From NCBI GenBank assembly GCA_046735635.1, contig JBKPTT010000057.1, positions 1 through 20,510 on the forward strand: a DNA stretch of 20,510 nucleotides, given 5' to 3'. Positions 14,569 to 20,510 of the stretch are shown here, piece after piece. Every line of letters starts with the position of its first letter. Position 1 is the first letter of the stretch. Below the pieces are notes generated by a model, which was given only the letters and a program-made list of their open reading frames with translations, made no database searches and was not told the DNA's origin. The stretch is from JALZOC01 sp046735635. Lineage in GTDB: Bacteria; Acidobacteriota; Vicinamibacteria; Vicinamibacterales; 2-12-FULL-66-21. The position numbers and the translations under genes were made by a program.

Positions 14569-16037
14569 TCGGTCGCGCCCACGGCCTCGTACGCCTCAAT
14601 CGGCGGGCACGCGCAGATCAGGTTGCGGTCGCCATACGGGTTGTCGATTCGCGCGACCGGAGGCCAGAACTTGTTGTCTCTGACGAACGGAAGCGGATAG
14701 GCGGCCTGCTGCCGCGTGTACGGGTGCGTCCAGTCGTCCGCCGCCACTTCCTCGGCGGTGTGCGGCGCGTTCTTCAACACGTTATCCCGCGGGTCGGCTT
14801 TGCCGTCGATGACCGCCTGAATCTCCCCGCGGATCGTGATCAGTGCGTCGCAGAAGCGGTCCAATTCGTCTTTCGATTCGCTCTCCGTCGGCTCGATCAT
14901 CATCGTTCCCGCAACGGGGAACGAGACGGTGGGCGCATGAAACCCGTAGTCCATCAGCCGCTTCGCAACGTCCTGCTCGTCGATGGACGGCCCCGATCCG
15001 TGCTTGAACGGCCTCAGGTCGAAAATCATTTCGTGCGCAACTCGTCCGTTGTGGTTCGCGTAGAGCACGTCGTAATGCCCCTCGAGACGCGCCTTCAGGT
15101 AGTTCGCGTTGAGAATTGCGTAGCGTGTCGCGTTGGTGAGCCCTTCGGCGCCGAGCATGCGAATGTATCCGTACGAAATCAGCAGAATGCTTGCGCTACT
15201 CCACGGCGCCGCCGCGACAGCGGGGATCGCCTTGTCGCCGCCCACCTTGATCACGGGATGACCCGGCAAGTACGGCGCAAGGTGCGCGGCCACCGCAATG
15301 GGCCCCATTCCTGGGCCACCACCGCCGTGCGGGATCGCGAATGTCTTGTGCAGGTTCAGATGGCAGACGTCCGCGCCGATCGCAGCGGGGCTCGTCAGCC
15401 CGACCTGCGCGTTCATGTTCGCGCCGTCCATGTAGACCTGACCGCCGTGCTCGTGGACGATCCGGCAGATCTCCTTGATGTCCTCCTCGAATACGCCGTA
15501 GGTTGACGGATACGTAACCATGAGCGACGACAACGTCTCGCTGTGCTCCTGCGCCTTCGCACGGAGGTCGTCCAGAACGATGTAGCCGTCGGCGTCGCAC
15601 GCCACGACCACGACTTTCAGCCCAGCCATCGTCGCGCTCGCCGGGTTCGTCCCGTGCGCGGACGCAGGGATGAGCACGACGTTCCGCTGCGATTGGCCGC
15701 GGTCGCGATGGAACGCGCGAATGGTCATCAGGCCGGTGAACTCCCCCTGTGCGCCAGCATTCGGCTGCAGGGAAACAGACGCAAATCCGGTAATCCGGCA
15801 CAGCGCGTCTTCGAGCTCGCTGAAAATCTGCCGATAGCCTTCCGTCTGATCGGGTGGCGCAAAGGGGTGCAGCCGCGAGAATGGAGCCCAGGTGACCGGG
15901 ATCATCTCGGACGCCGCGTTCAGCTTCATCGTGCAGGACCCCAGCGGGATCATCGATGTGTCGAGACCGACGTCCTTCTTCTCGAGGCTGCGGATGTAGC
16001 GCATCATCTTCGTTTCCGAGTGATGCGAGTTGAACAC
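14565..16037 (-). CDS. gcvP: Glycine dehydrogenase (P-protein), C-terminal half beyond an in-frame TAG
   Basis: C-terminal half of the PLP-dependent glycine decarboxylase. It contains the active-site lysine in HLNLHKTFAIPHGGGGPG (K231 of this piece, about 697 of the composite), LIPASAHGTNPASA, and the C-terminal stretch FPVAGTMMIEPTESESK and YGDRNLICACPP. These features are those of the single-chain enzyme, not of the shorter separate GcvPB. The first usable start after the TAG is a GTG at 16037 (VFNSHHSETKMMRY), 490 residues, with no Shine-Dalgarno. Homology continues 15 codons further upstream, up to the TAG, so this start would lose conserved residues. It may be made by reinitiation or readthrough, or not at all. 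It overlaps nagB-like by four bases. Confidence 0.88.
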   Translation of the reverse strand: MFNSHHSETKMMRYIRSLEKKDVGLDTSMIPLGSCTMKLNAASEMIPVTWAPFSRLHPFAPPDQTEGYRQIFSELEDALCRITGFASVSLQPNAGAQGEFTGLMTIRAFHRDRGQSQRNVVLIPASAHGTNPASATMAGLKVVVVACDADGYIVLDDLRAKAQEHSETLSSLMVTYPSTYGVFEEDIKEICRIVHEHGGQVYMDGANMNAQVGLTSPAAIGADVCHLNLHKTFAIPHGGGGPGMGPIAVAAHLAPYLPGHPVIKVGGDKAIPAVAAAPWSSASILLISYGYIRMLGAEGLTNATRYAILNANYLKARLEGHYDVLYANHNGRVAHEMIFDLRPFKHGSGPSIDEQDVAKRLMDYGFHAPTVSFPVAGTMMIEPTESESKDELDRFCDALITIRGEIQAVIDGKADPRDNVLKNAPHTAEEVAADDWTHPYTRQQAAYPLPFVRDNKFWPPVARIDNPYGDRNLICACPPIEAYEAVGATD

Positions 16038-16085
16038 GGGGTGCGTCAGGTACTTCGACGTGCGCTGCAGTGCCGTCGGCGCCTA
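16038..16085 (-). other. In-frame amber stop and linker splitting the P-protein gene
   Basis: TAG at 16083-16085 ends the N-terminal half (AFRH-stop). The next 15 codons in the same frame read APTALQRTSKYLTHP and lead into VFNSHHSE. This matches the interdomain segment of single-chain P-proteins, where LTHPVFN also precedes the HSET motif. There is no ATG or TTG in the stretch and no ribosome binding site. One base change (for example to CAG, AAG, GAG or TGG) would restore one open frame of 956 codons. The sequence shows the stop directly; whether it is a true mutation, a read error or a functional split cannot be decided here. Confidence 0.85.
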
Positions 16086-17435
16086 ATGCCTGAACGCTGC
16101 AGGGCCCTTGAGAACCAGATTGGCGCCGCTGAACGCCCTGCAGATGTCGGCGACATCATCCGGAGTGGTTGTCTCGTCGACGGCAACGCCGATGGAGCCA
16201 TCCGCAAAGTACCTGAAATCGATCCCCAACCGCTCCGCGCGTTCACGGACCTCAGCGTGTTTCACGCGCTCCAGGTGAAGCGTATCGAAATACGCCGCGT
16301 TCGTCTGACGGACGCCCAGCTCCGCCAGGCCGTCTTCAATGGCTCGCGCCATCGTATGAATCCGCTCGGCGATCCCGCGCAGCCCCTTGGGCCCGTGGAA
16401 TACCGCGTACATCGCCGCGATGTTCGCCAGCAGCGCCTGCGCGGTGCAGATGTTCGACGTCGCCTTTTCACGCCGAATGTGCTGCTCGCGCGTCTGCAGC
16501 GCCATGCGATACGCCTGGCGACCGCGCGCATCGACAGAAATGCCGATGATGCGCCCCGGCGCCTGACGGACGAATGATTCGCGGGTCGCGAAGAACGCAG
16601 CGTGCGGACCGCCGAATCCGAGCGGCACCCCGAAGCGCTGCGAGTTGCCAACCACCGCGTCCGCCCCCATCTCGCCGGGCGGCGTGAGCAGTGTCAGCGC
16701 CATCAAGTCGCTGGCGACCGCAACGAGAAGGCCGGCCGCGTGCGCCCTCTCGATGAGGGGCGTCAGATCCCTTGTTTCACCATGATCATCGGGGTACTGC
16801 AACAAAAGCCCGAACGCCTTGTCGAACGGCAGCTCCGCCGGGGGGCCAATCTCGATCCGGATGCCCAGCGGCTCGGCGCGGCCGCGCACCACGTCGATCG
16901 TCTGTGGAAAACAACGATCGGAGACGAGAAAGACGCTTTCGGCGCCCGCGGGTGCCTTTCGCGTCTGCAGACGATGGAACATCGCCATCGCCTCGGCGGC
17001 AGCGGTACCCTCGTCCAGGAGAGACGCCGTGGCGATGTCCATCGCGGTCAGATCCTTCACGACCGTCTGGAAGTTCAACAGCGATTCGAGGCGACCCTGC
17101 GCTATCTCCGCCTGATAGGGCGTGTACGGCGTATACCAGCCAGGGTTTTCGAACACATTGCGCAGGATCACGCTCGGCGTCACGCAGTCGTAGTAACCCA
17201 TGCCGATGTACGAGCGCGCGATCACATTGCGTTCCGCAATCGTAGACAGCCGGCGCAGGTATCCGTGCTCGCTGTCGGCGGGGGGCAGGTCGAGTGGCTC
17301 GGTGCTCCGGATCCCCGCGGGAATCGTCTGCGCGATCAACGTCTCGAGCGATGGGACGCCAATCGTGCGCAGCATTGCAGCCGTCGATGGCGCGTCGGGG
17401 CCAATATGCCGTCTTTCAAATAGGATTTCAGACAT
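16083..17435 (-). CDS. gcvP: Glycine dehydrogenase (P-protein), N-terminal half ending at an in-frame TAG
   Basis: N-terminal half of glycine decarboxylase, the cytosolic enzyme that decarboxylates glycine and passes the aminomethyl group to the lipoyl arm of GcvH. The 450 residues contain FERRHIGPD at the start, YIGMGYYDCVTPSVILRN, ENPGWYTPYTPYQAEIAQGR, ASLLDEGTAAAEAMAM, NSQRFGVPLGFGGPHAAFF and QTREQHIRREKATSNICTAQ, all typical of the single-chain enzyme. The start is the ATG at 17435; a TTG eight codons upstream is less likely. No Shine-Dalgarno is visible, and a small GC hairpin (17445-17458) and an 8-bp palindrome (17436-17443) occupy its place. It is third in gcvT-gcvH-gcvP. It could be read as a stand-alone GcvPA, but homology continues past the stop. 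Confidence 0.9.
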   Translation of the reverse strand: MSEILFERRHIGPDAPSTAAMLRTIGVPSLETLIAQTIPAGIRSTEPLDLPPADSEHGYLRRLSTIAERNVIARSYIGMGYYDCVTPSVILRNVFENPGWYTPYTPYQAEIAQGRLESLLNFQTVVKDLTAMDIATASLLDEGTAAAEAMAMFHRLQTRKAPAGAESVFLVSDRCFPQTIDVVRGRAEPLGIRIEIGPPAELPFDKAFGLLLQYPDDHGETRDLTPLIERAHAAGLLVAVASDLMALTLLTPPGEMGADAVVGNSQRFGVPLGFGGPHAAFFATRESFVRQAPGRIIGISVDARGRQAYRMALQTREQHIRREKATSNICTAQALLANIAAMYAVFHGPKGLRGIAERIHTMARAIEDGLAELGVRQTNAAYFDTLHLERVKHAEVRERAERLGIDFRYFADGSIGVAVDETTTPDDVADICRAFSGANLVLKGPAAFRH

Positions 17436-17444
17436 CAGTACTGC

Positions 17445-17458
17445 TGGCCTGTGGGCCA
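17445..17458 (-). other. Small GC-rich hairpin in the gcvH-gcvP spacer
   Basis: TGGCC and GGCCA are paired around a 4-base loop, nine bases before the gcvP ATG. There is no U-tract, so it is not a terminator. It may affect translation of gcvP or mRNA processing, or be chance. The 54-bp spacer holds nothing else recognisable. Confidence 0.35.
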
Positions 17459-17489
17459 ACTATTCGATCCTTGCCGACCGTCAAGCCAC

Positions 17490-17861
17490 TTATTTTGTCA
17501 ATTCCGTGTACTTCGCCGAATCGAGAAGATCGGAGCCATCGTCGGCGTTCGAGACCTTGAGTGCGATCATCCATGACCCGTGCGGGTCCTTGTTGACGTT
17601 CTCGGGGCGCTCGGTCAGCGCGCTGTTCACCTGCGTCACTTCGCCGCTGACGGGCGCGTACAACTCCGATACCGCTTTCACGGATTCGATCGTACCGAAG
17701 ACGTCACCCTTCCTGACCTGGCGACCCACCTCGGGAAGCTCGAGATATACGATGTCGCCGAGCTGCTTCTGCGCGTAGTCGGTGATCCCGACGCGCGCCT
17801 CGCTGCCGGAAACGCGTACCCACTCGTGGTCCTTGGTGTACTTCAATTCTGCAGGATACAT
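17490..17861 (-). CDS. gcvH: Glycine cleavage system H protein
   Basis: Lipoyl carrier shuttling the aminomethyl group between P-, T- and L-proteins. The 123-residue protein has YTKDHEWVRV at the start, GITDYAQKQLGDIVYLELP, and lipoyl lysine K62 in GTIESVKAVSEL, followed by AP(V)SGEVTQVN. Length is normal. The ATG at 17861 has GAGGA six bases upstream, inside the 10-bp gap after gcvT, so this is the best ribosome binding site of the operon. No sign of damage. No separate lipoate ligase or L-protein gene is in the window; L-protein is normally encoded elsewhere. Confidence 0.97.
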   Translation of the reverse strand: MYPAELKYTKDHEWVRVSGSEARVGITDYAQKQLGDIVYLELPEVGRQVRKGDVFGTIESVKAVSELYAPVSGEVTQVNSALTERPENVNKDPHGSWMIALKVSNADDGSDLLDSAKYTELTK

Positions 17862-17871
17862 TCCGCTTCCT

Positions 17872-18987
17872 CTACTTAGGACGCTTGTAGAACGGCATCG
17901 GTACGACGGTCGCGCGTACATGCCGTCCCCGCACGTCGACTTCGAATTCGGTGCCGGGTGTCGTGTGCTGCACCGGCAGGTATGCCATGCCGATTGCCTT
18001 TTTGAGAAAGGGTGTCTGCGTACCGCTGGTCACGATGCCTGCCTTTTCGTTACCGATGTAGACATCGTACCCGTGACGGCCGATCGCGCGATCCGTCATC
18101 TCGAACCCGACCAGTTTTCGCCGTGCGCCTTCGGCTTTCTGCTTGCGCAACACCTCGCAGCCAAGAAACTCCGGCTTCTTCCAGCCCACGATCCACCCGA
18201 GATCCGCCTCCACGACCGTAGTGGTTTCGTCCATGTCATTGCCGTAGAGACGCATCGAGGCTTCGAGCCGCAGCGTATCGCGCGCCCCGAGACCTGCCGG
18301 TAGCACACCAGCGGCTTTCCCGGCATTCAGAATTGCATCCCAGACGCGTTCGCCAGCGGCGGGCGGAACGAAGATCTCGAAGCCGTCCTCGCCCGTGTAG
18401 CCGGTGCGCGAAATGGTCGCCAGCACGTTTGCAACCTCGCCTGTCGTGAACCAGTAGTACTTCAGATCCGCGAGGTTCGCGCCCGTGAGCGACTGCAGCA
18501 CGTCGCGCGCGGCGGGCCCCTGCAGCGCGAGGAGCGCGTATCGCGAGCTCGTGTTGACCGCCACCGCATCGCCCTGGCCGGCGATGTGCCCGCTGATCCA
18601 GTGGAAATCCTTGACGATGTTGGACGCGTTCACCACGAGCATGAAGTGGTCGTCGCGCATCTTGTACACAAGCACGTCGTCTACGAAGGTGCCGTCTGCG
18701 GTCGTCAGCGCCGAGTACTGGATCTGATTGATTGCGAGCCGCCCCGCATCGTTCGACGTGATGTGCTGTACCGCCTTCAACGCGTCGGTACCGGCGATCT
18801 CAATCTCGCCCATGTGGCTGACGTCGAAGAGTCCCGCGCGCGTGCGGACCGCCATGTGCTCCTCGACGATGCCCGAGTACTCGACAGGCATGTCCCAGCC
18901 GGCAAATTCCACCATGCGGCCGCCGAGAGAACGATGTCGCGCATTCAGCGGGGTTTTCCTGAGCGAGCCTGGCGCGGGGAGCGGCAT
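17872..18987 (-). CDS. gcvT: Glycine cleavage system T protein (aminomethyltransferase)
   Basis: Transfers the C1 unit from aminomethyl-lipoyl GcvH to tetrahydrofolate and releases ammonia. The 371-residue product has LRKTPLNARHRSLGGRMVEFAG at the start, then FDVSHMGEIEIAG, FMLVVNASNIVKDFHW in the folate site, RTGYTGEDGFEIFVP, and LGARDTLRLEASMRLYGNDM, as expected; E. coli GcvT is similar at 364 residues. The ATG at 18987 is chosen because conserved sequence starts a few residues later; a TTG at 19056 would add 23 non-conserved residues and falls between the promoter elements. No good Shine-Dalgarno precedes it. First gene of gcvTHP, so glycine degradation and C1 supply are made as one unit. 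Confidence 0.95.
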   Translation of the reverse strand: MPLPAPGSLRKTPLNARHRSLGGRMVEFAGWDMPVEYSGIVEEHMAVRTRAGLFDVSHMGEIEIAGTDALKAVQHITSNDAGRLAINQIQYSALTTADGTFVDDVLVYKMRDDHFMLVVNASNIVKDFHWISGHIAGQGDAVAVNTSSRYALLALQGPAARDVLQSLTGANLADLKYYWFTTGEVANVLATISRTGYTGEDGFEIFVPPAAGERVWDAILNAGKAAGVLPAGLGARDTLRLEASMRLYGNDMDETTTVVEADLGWIVGWKKPEFLGCEVLRKQKAEGARRKLVGFEMTDRAIGRHGYDVYIGNEKAGIVTSGTQTPFLKKAIGMAYLPVQHTTPGTEFEVDVRGRHVRATVVPMPFYKRPK

Positions 18988-19034
18988 CAGCAGTGGATCG
19001 GTTGGAGCCTGGCGTCGGTGGTCAGAACCTTGAA

Positions 19035-19063
19035 AAGGTACTATGCGGCTCCGCAATGGTCAA
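19035..19063 (-). promoter_or_regulatory. Candidate gcv operon promoter with an internal dyad
   Basis: On the minus strand TTGACC (19058-19063) and TACCTT (19035-19040) are 17 bp apart. Transcription would start near 19028, giving a 40-base leader, too short for a glycine riboswitch. The spacer holds a 12-bp dyad, TGCGG-AG-CCGCA (19044-19055), placed where a repressor could block RNA polymerase. The -35 overlaps the stop codon of the upstream gene. Confidence 0.45.
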
Positions 19064-19665
19064 GGCGCCGGCTTGCGCCGCAGCGGGCCGATCCGCAGCC
19101 CCGCGGCGCTGTCGTCGATCAATTGGTCGAGACGCCGCATCCGCGTTTCGGGTTGTTTCGCGCTCATGACGTAGAACGTGGCAACCCGACGATAGCCGTC
19201 CGGCTGCGCCTGGAAAAATTTCCAGGCTTTCGCGTTGGCGCGAAAGCGTTTTTCCAGCATGGGATCGAACGTGGCCGCGTGCCGCTGCTCGAACGAGTAC
19301 AGATTCGTCTTCCTGGGGTCCCGCTCCTCGAACGTGCGAAGTCCCGCCGGCTTCATGCGGCCGGCCTTGATGAGTTCGGCTACACGACGGGTGTTCACGG
19401 CGCTCCAGATGCTGCCAGGCTTCCGCCGCGTGAAACGAATCATGTAGCTATGCTCGTCGATGCTCTTGCGCAACCCGTCGATCCAGCCGACGCACAACGC
19501 TTCGTCAACCGACTCGGGCCAGGTGATACTTTGGCGGCCCGAATCCTTTTTGTGGAAACCGATCCACAGTTCATCGACGACGTTGTGGTGCTGCTCCAGC
19601 CAGCGTCGAAAGTGTTCGGGCGTGCGAAAGAACTTCGGCTTCACGTCGAGGGCATTCGCGGCCAT
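19060..19665 (-). CDS. YdeI/OmpD-associated family protein (DUF1905-like/bacteriocin-protection group)
   Basis: A 201-residue soluble protein of the YdeI/OmpD-associated family; biochemical role unclear. Family features seen are FRRWLEQHHNVVDELWIGFHKK, SITWPESVDEALCVGWIDGLRK (residues about 47-68), MIRFTRRKPGSIWSAVN and the C-terminal FYVMSAKQPETRMRRLDQLI. Length is typical. The ATG at 19665 follows a TATAGT -10 (19674-19679) by eight bases, so the transcript would be almost leaderless; no Shine-Dalgarno is visible. An out-of-frame ATG lies four bases upstream. The stop falls within the gcvT -35. No functional link with its neighbours is apparent. Confidence 0.85.
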   Translation of the reverse strand: MAANALDVKPKFFRTPEHFRRWLEQHHNVVDELWIGFHKKDSGRQSITWPESVDEALCVGWIDGLRKSIDEHSYMIRFTRRKPGSIWSAVNTRRVAELIKAGRMKPAGLRTFEERDPRKTNLYSFEQRHAATFDPMLEKRFRANAKAWKFFQAQPDGYRRVATFYVMSAKQPETRMRRLDQLIDDSAAGLRIGPLRRKPAP

Positions 19666-19673
19666 GCATGTGG

Positions 19674-19679
19674 ACTATA
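19674..19679 (-). promoter_or_regulatory. Candidate -10 (TATAGT) for the YdeI-family gene
   Basis: TATAGT differs from TATAAT at one base. The hexamer 17 bp upstream (TCGGAC, 19697-19702) is a poor -35. Expected start of transcription is one or two bases before the ATG at 19665. Confidence 0.4.
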
Positions 19680-19685
19680 GCCGAC

Positions 19686-19714
19686 TTGACCGGCACGTCC
19701 GAGTAACCTACTGT
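19686..19714 (+). promoter_or_regulatory. Candidate promoter (TTGACC-N17-TACTGT) for the ABM-like gene
   Basis: TTGACC (19686-19691) and TACTGT (19709-19714) are exactly 17 bp apart. Transcription would begin near 19721, just before the GGAGG that serves the TTG start at 19735. It overlaps the divergent promoter of the YdeI-family gene. Confidence 0.45.
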
Positions 19715-19734
19715 CAACAGATTCGGAGGCGGGC

Positions 19735-20088
19735 TTGATCGCAGTGGTGTGGCAGTTCGAGGTGCGGCCCGGCGCGGCCGCGGAGTTCGAGCGCATGTAC
19801 GGCAGCGACGGCGCGTGGAGCGATCTGTCGCGTCGCAGTCGTTCCTTTCTCGGAAGTTCGTTCCTGCGGGACGTCAGCTCGGAAAGCCGGTACGTGCTCG
19901 TCGAGTACTGGAGCGAGATGATGGTCTACGAGAAGCACATGGCGGGCGTCAGAAAACAGCTCGACGTGCTGGAGCAGCAGCGCGCGGCGCTCGTCGAACG
20001 GATGGACACGCTCGGCGTGTTCACGGCGCTGGACGTGCCGGATCGCACCGGTCCCACGTGGTCGCGCCGGACCGGGAAAACACCCTGA
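19735..20088 (+). CDS. Small antibiotic biosynthesis monooxygenase (ABM)-like protein
   Basis: A 117-residue cytosolic protein with the dimeric alpha/beta ABM-like pattern: a first strand MIAVVWQFEVRPGAAAEFERMYG, a middle SFLGSSFLRDVSSESRYVLVEYW, then helix MMVYEKHM. Such proteins can be cofactor-free oxygenases, haem-binding or regulatory, so no reaction is assigned. The C-terminal 40 residues extend past the usual domain. The start is a TTG at 19735 with GGAGG five bases upstream; GTG codons at 19744 and 19747 are possible but less well placed. It is 49 bp upstream of the next gene, on the same strand, probably as a separate or loosely coupled unit. Confidence 0.75.
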   Translation: MIAVVWQFEVRPGAAAEFERMYGSDGAWSDLSRRSRSFLGSSFLRDVSSESRYVLVEYWSEMMVYEKHMAGVRKQLDVLEQQRAALVERMDTLGVFTALDVPDRTGPTWSRRTGKTP

Positions 20089-20137
20089 GGCAGCGGCGGG
20101 AACACCGCCTCGACCCGACAGAACAGGAGTATAGGAC

Positions 20138-20510
20138 ATGAAACGTGCGACAACCGCGCTGATTGCGATCTGCGCGCTGATGCTGACTGTCGCGGGGGCG
20201 CAGACGCCGCCAAGCTTCGCCGGCAAGTGGACGCTCGTACCGGATGCGAACTCTCAAGCCGCGGCCGGGATGGTGGCGCAGACGGTCAACATCACGCAGG
20301 ACGCCAACACGCTGACGATGACACGTACCACGCAGATGGGCGAGATCACAACGACCTACAAACTGGATGGAAGTGAAAGCAAGAACACGCTGAACTTCCA
20401 GGGAAACTCGATGGAGCAGGTGTCCATTGCGAAATGGGATGCCAGCAAGCTGAAAATCGACACCAAGATGAACGTGCAGGGACAGGACGTTCAGTTGAGC
20501 AGCGTGCTGT
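20138..20510 (+). CDS. Secreted protein of unknown function, 3'-truncated by the window edge
   Basis: The frame is open from the ATG at 20138 to the end of the window, 124 codons. AGGAG lies eight bases before the start. The N-terminus MKRATTALIAICALMLTVAGAQ is a clear signal peptide with a probable cleavage after AGA. The rest is rich in Thr, Gln, Asn and short alternating strands (FAGKWTLVPDAN, QTVNITQDANTLTMTRTT, TTYKLDGSE, IAKWDASKLKIDTKMN), like the beta-barrel or lipocalin-like secreted proteins that begin with GKW. No catalytic motif was seen. No family assigned. Confidence 0.75.
   Translation, partial: MKRATTALIAICALMLTVAGAQTPPSFAGKWTLVPDANSQAAAGMVAQTVNITQDANTLTMTRTTQMGEITTTYKLDGSESKNTLNFQGNSMEQVSIAKWDASKLKIDTKMNVQGQDVQLSSVL

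Noticed and set aside
16083..16085. TAG reassigned to an amino acid such as pyrrolysine
   Set aside because: tsaE, nnr, the enolase-like gene, nagB-like, gcvT and the second gcvP piece all end with TAG at the expected C-terminus, so TAG is a normal stop here; no pyl genes are present in the window.
17445..17458. Intrinsic terminator between gcvH and gcvP
   Set aside because: The stem is only five pairs and no T-tract follows; the genes belong to one operon.
19019..19028. GGTCAGAACC in the gcvT leader as an eighth copy of the GGTC-N-GACC repeat
   Set aside because: It has an extra base, stands alone and lacks the flanking GG; chance similarity is the simpler reading.
18988..19059. Glycine riboswitch upstream of gcvT
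   Set aside because: The predicted leader is about 40 bases and the whole gap is 72 bp, too short for even one glycine aptamer with its expression platform.

Overview
The window is GC-rich, tightly packed bacterial DNA with 16 protein genes and no rRNA, tRNA, CRISPR array or transposase. Gene content suggests a heterotrophic soil-type bacterium, most likely an acidobacterium of the Vicinamibacteria type. The pointers are a large secreted propeller/HEAT/cytochrome c dehydrogenase of the 'PVC' type, Tat-exported xylose-isomerase-like barrels, amino-sugar enzymes, and short GGTC-N-GACC repeats. This assignment is an inference from gene families, not a phylogenetic result.

Left part (2-4389): the 3' end of guaB (IMP dehydrogenase) converges on an nnr-tsaE pair (NAD(P)HX repair and tRNA t6A synthesis). 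nnr is divergent from a class IV aminotransferase gene, with only 40 bp between the two start codons, so both messages are probably leaderless or nearly so.

Middle part (4349-14568): a catabolic locus built from two divergent units. The leftward unit has six nearly touching genes: a MetE-core methyltransferase, an enolase-superfamily enzyme, a secreted propeller/HEAT/cytochrome c dehydrogenase, a short NagA-like deacetylase, an MFS transporter and a xylose-isomerase-like TIM-barrel enzyme. The rightward unit has a Tat-exported TIM-barrel protein and a NagB-like deaminase/isomerase. Between them lie seven head-to-tail 11-bp repeats that end at the start codon of the leftward unit. The set looks like a pathway for an unusual (amino-)sugar or sugar-derived compound: periplasmic oxidation, uptake, deacetylation, deamination, isomerisation, and possibly demethylation. 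The substrate is not known.

Right part (14565-18987): a glycine cleavage operon, gcvT-gcvH-gcvP. The P-protein is homologous over its whole length to the single-chain (E. coli-type) enzyme, but a single in-frame TAG at 16083-16085 cuts it at the junction between its two halves. With the TAG counted as one residue the composite is 956 residues, about the length of an intact single-chain P-protein. This is the most striking feature of the window.

Right edge (19060-20510): a YdeI/OmpD-associated-family protein, a small ABM-like protein and the 5' part of a secreted protein of unknown function. All three convergent gene pairs overlap at their 3' ends, so no intergenic intrinsic terminator is possible there. 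Several candidate promoters share a -35 of TTGAMM, a 17-bp spacer and a -10 of the form TACNNT.
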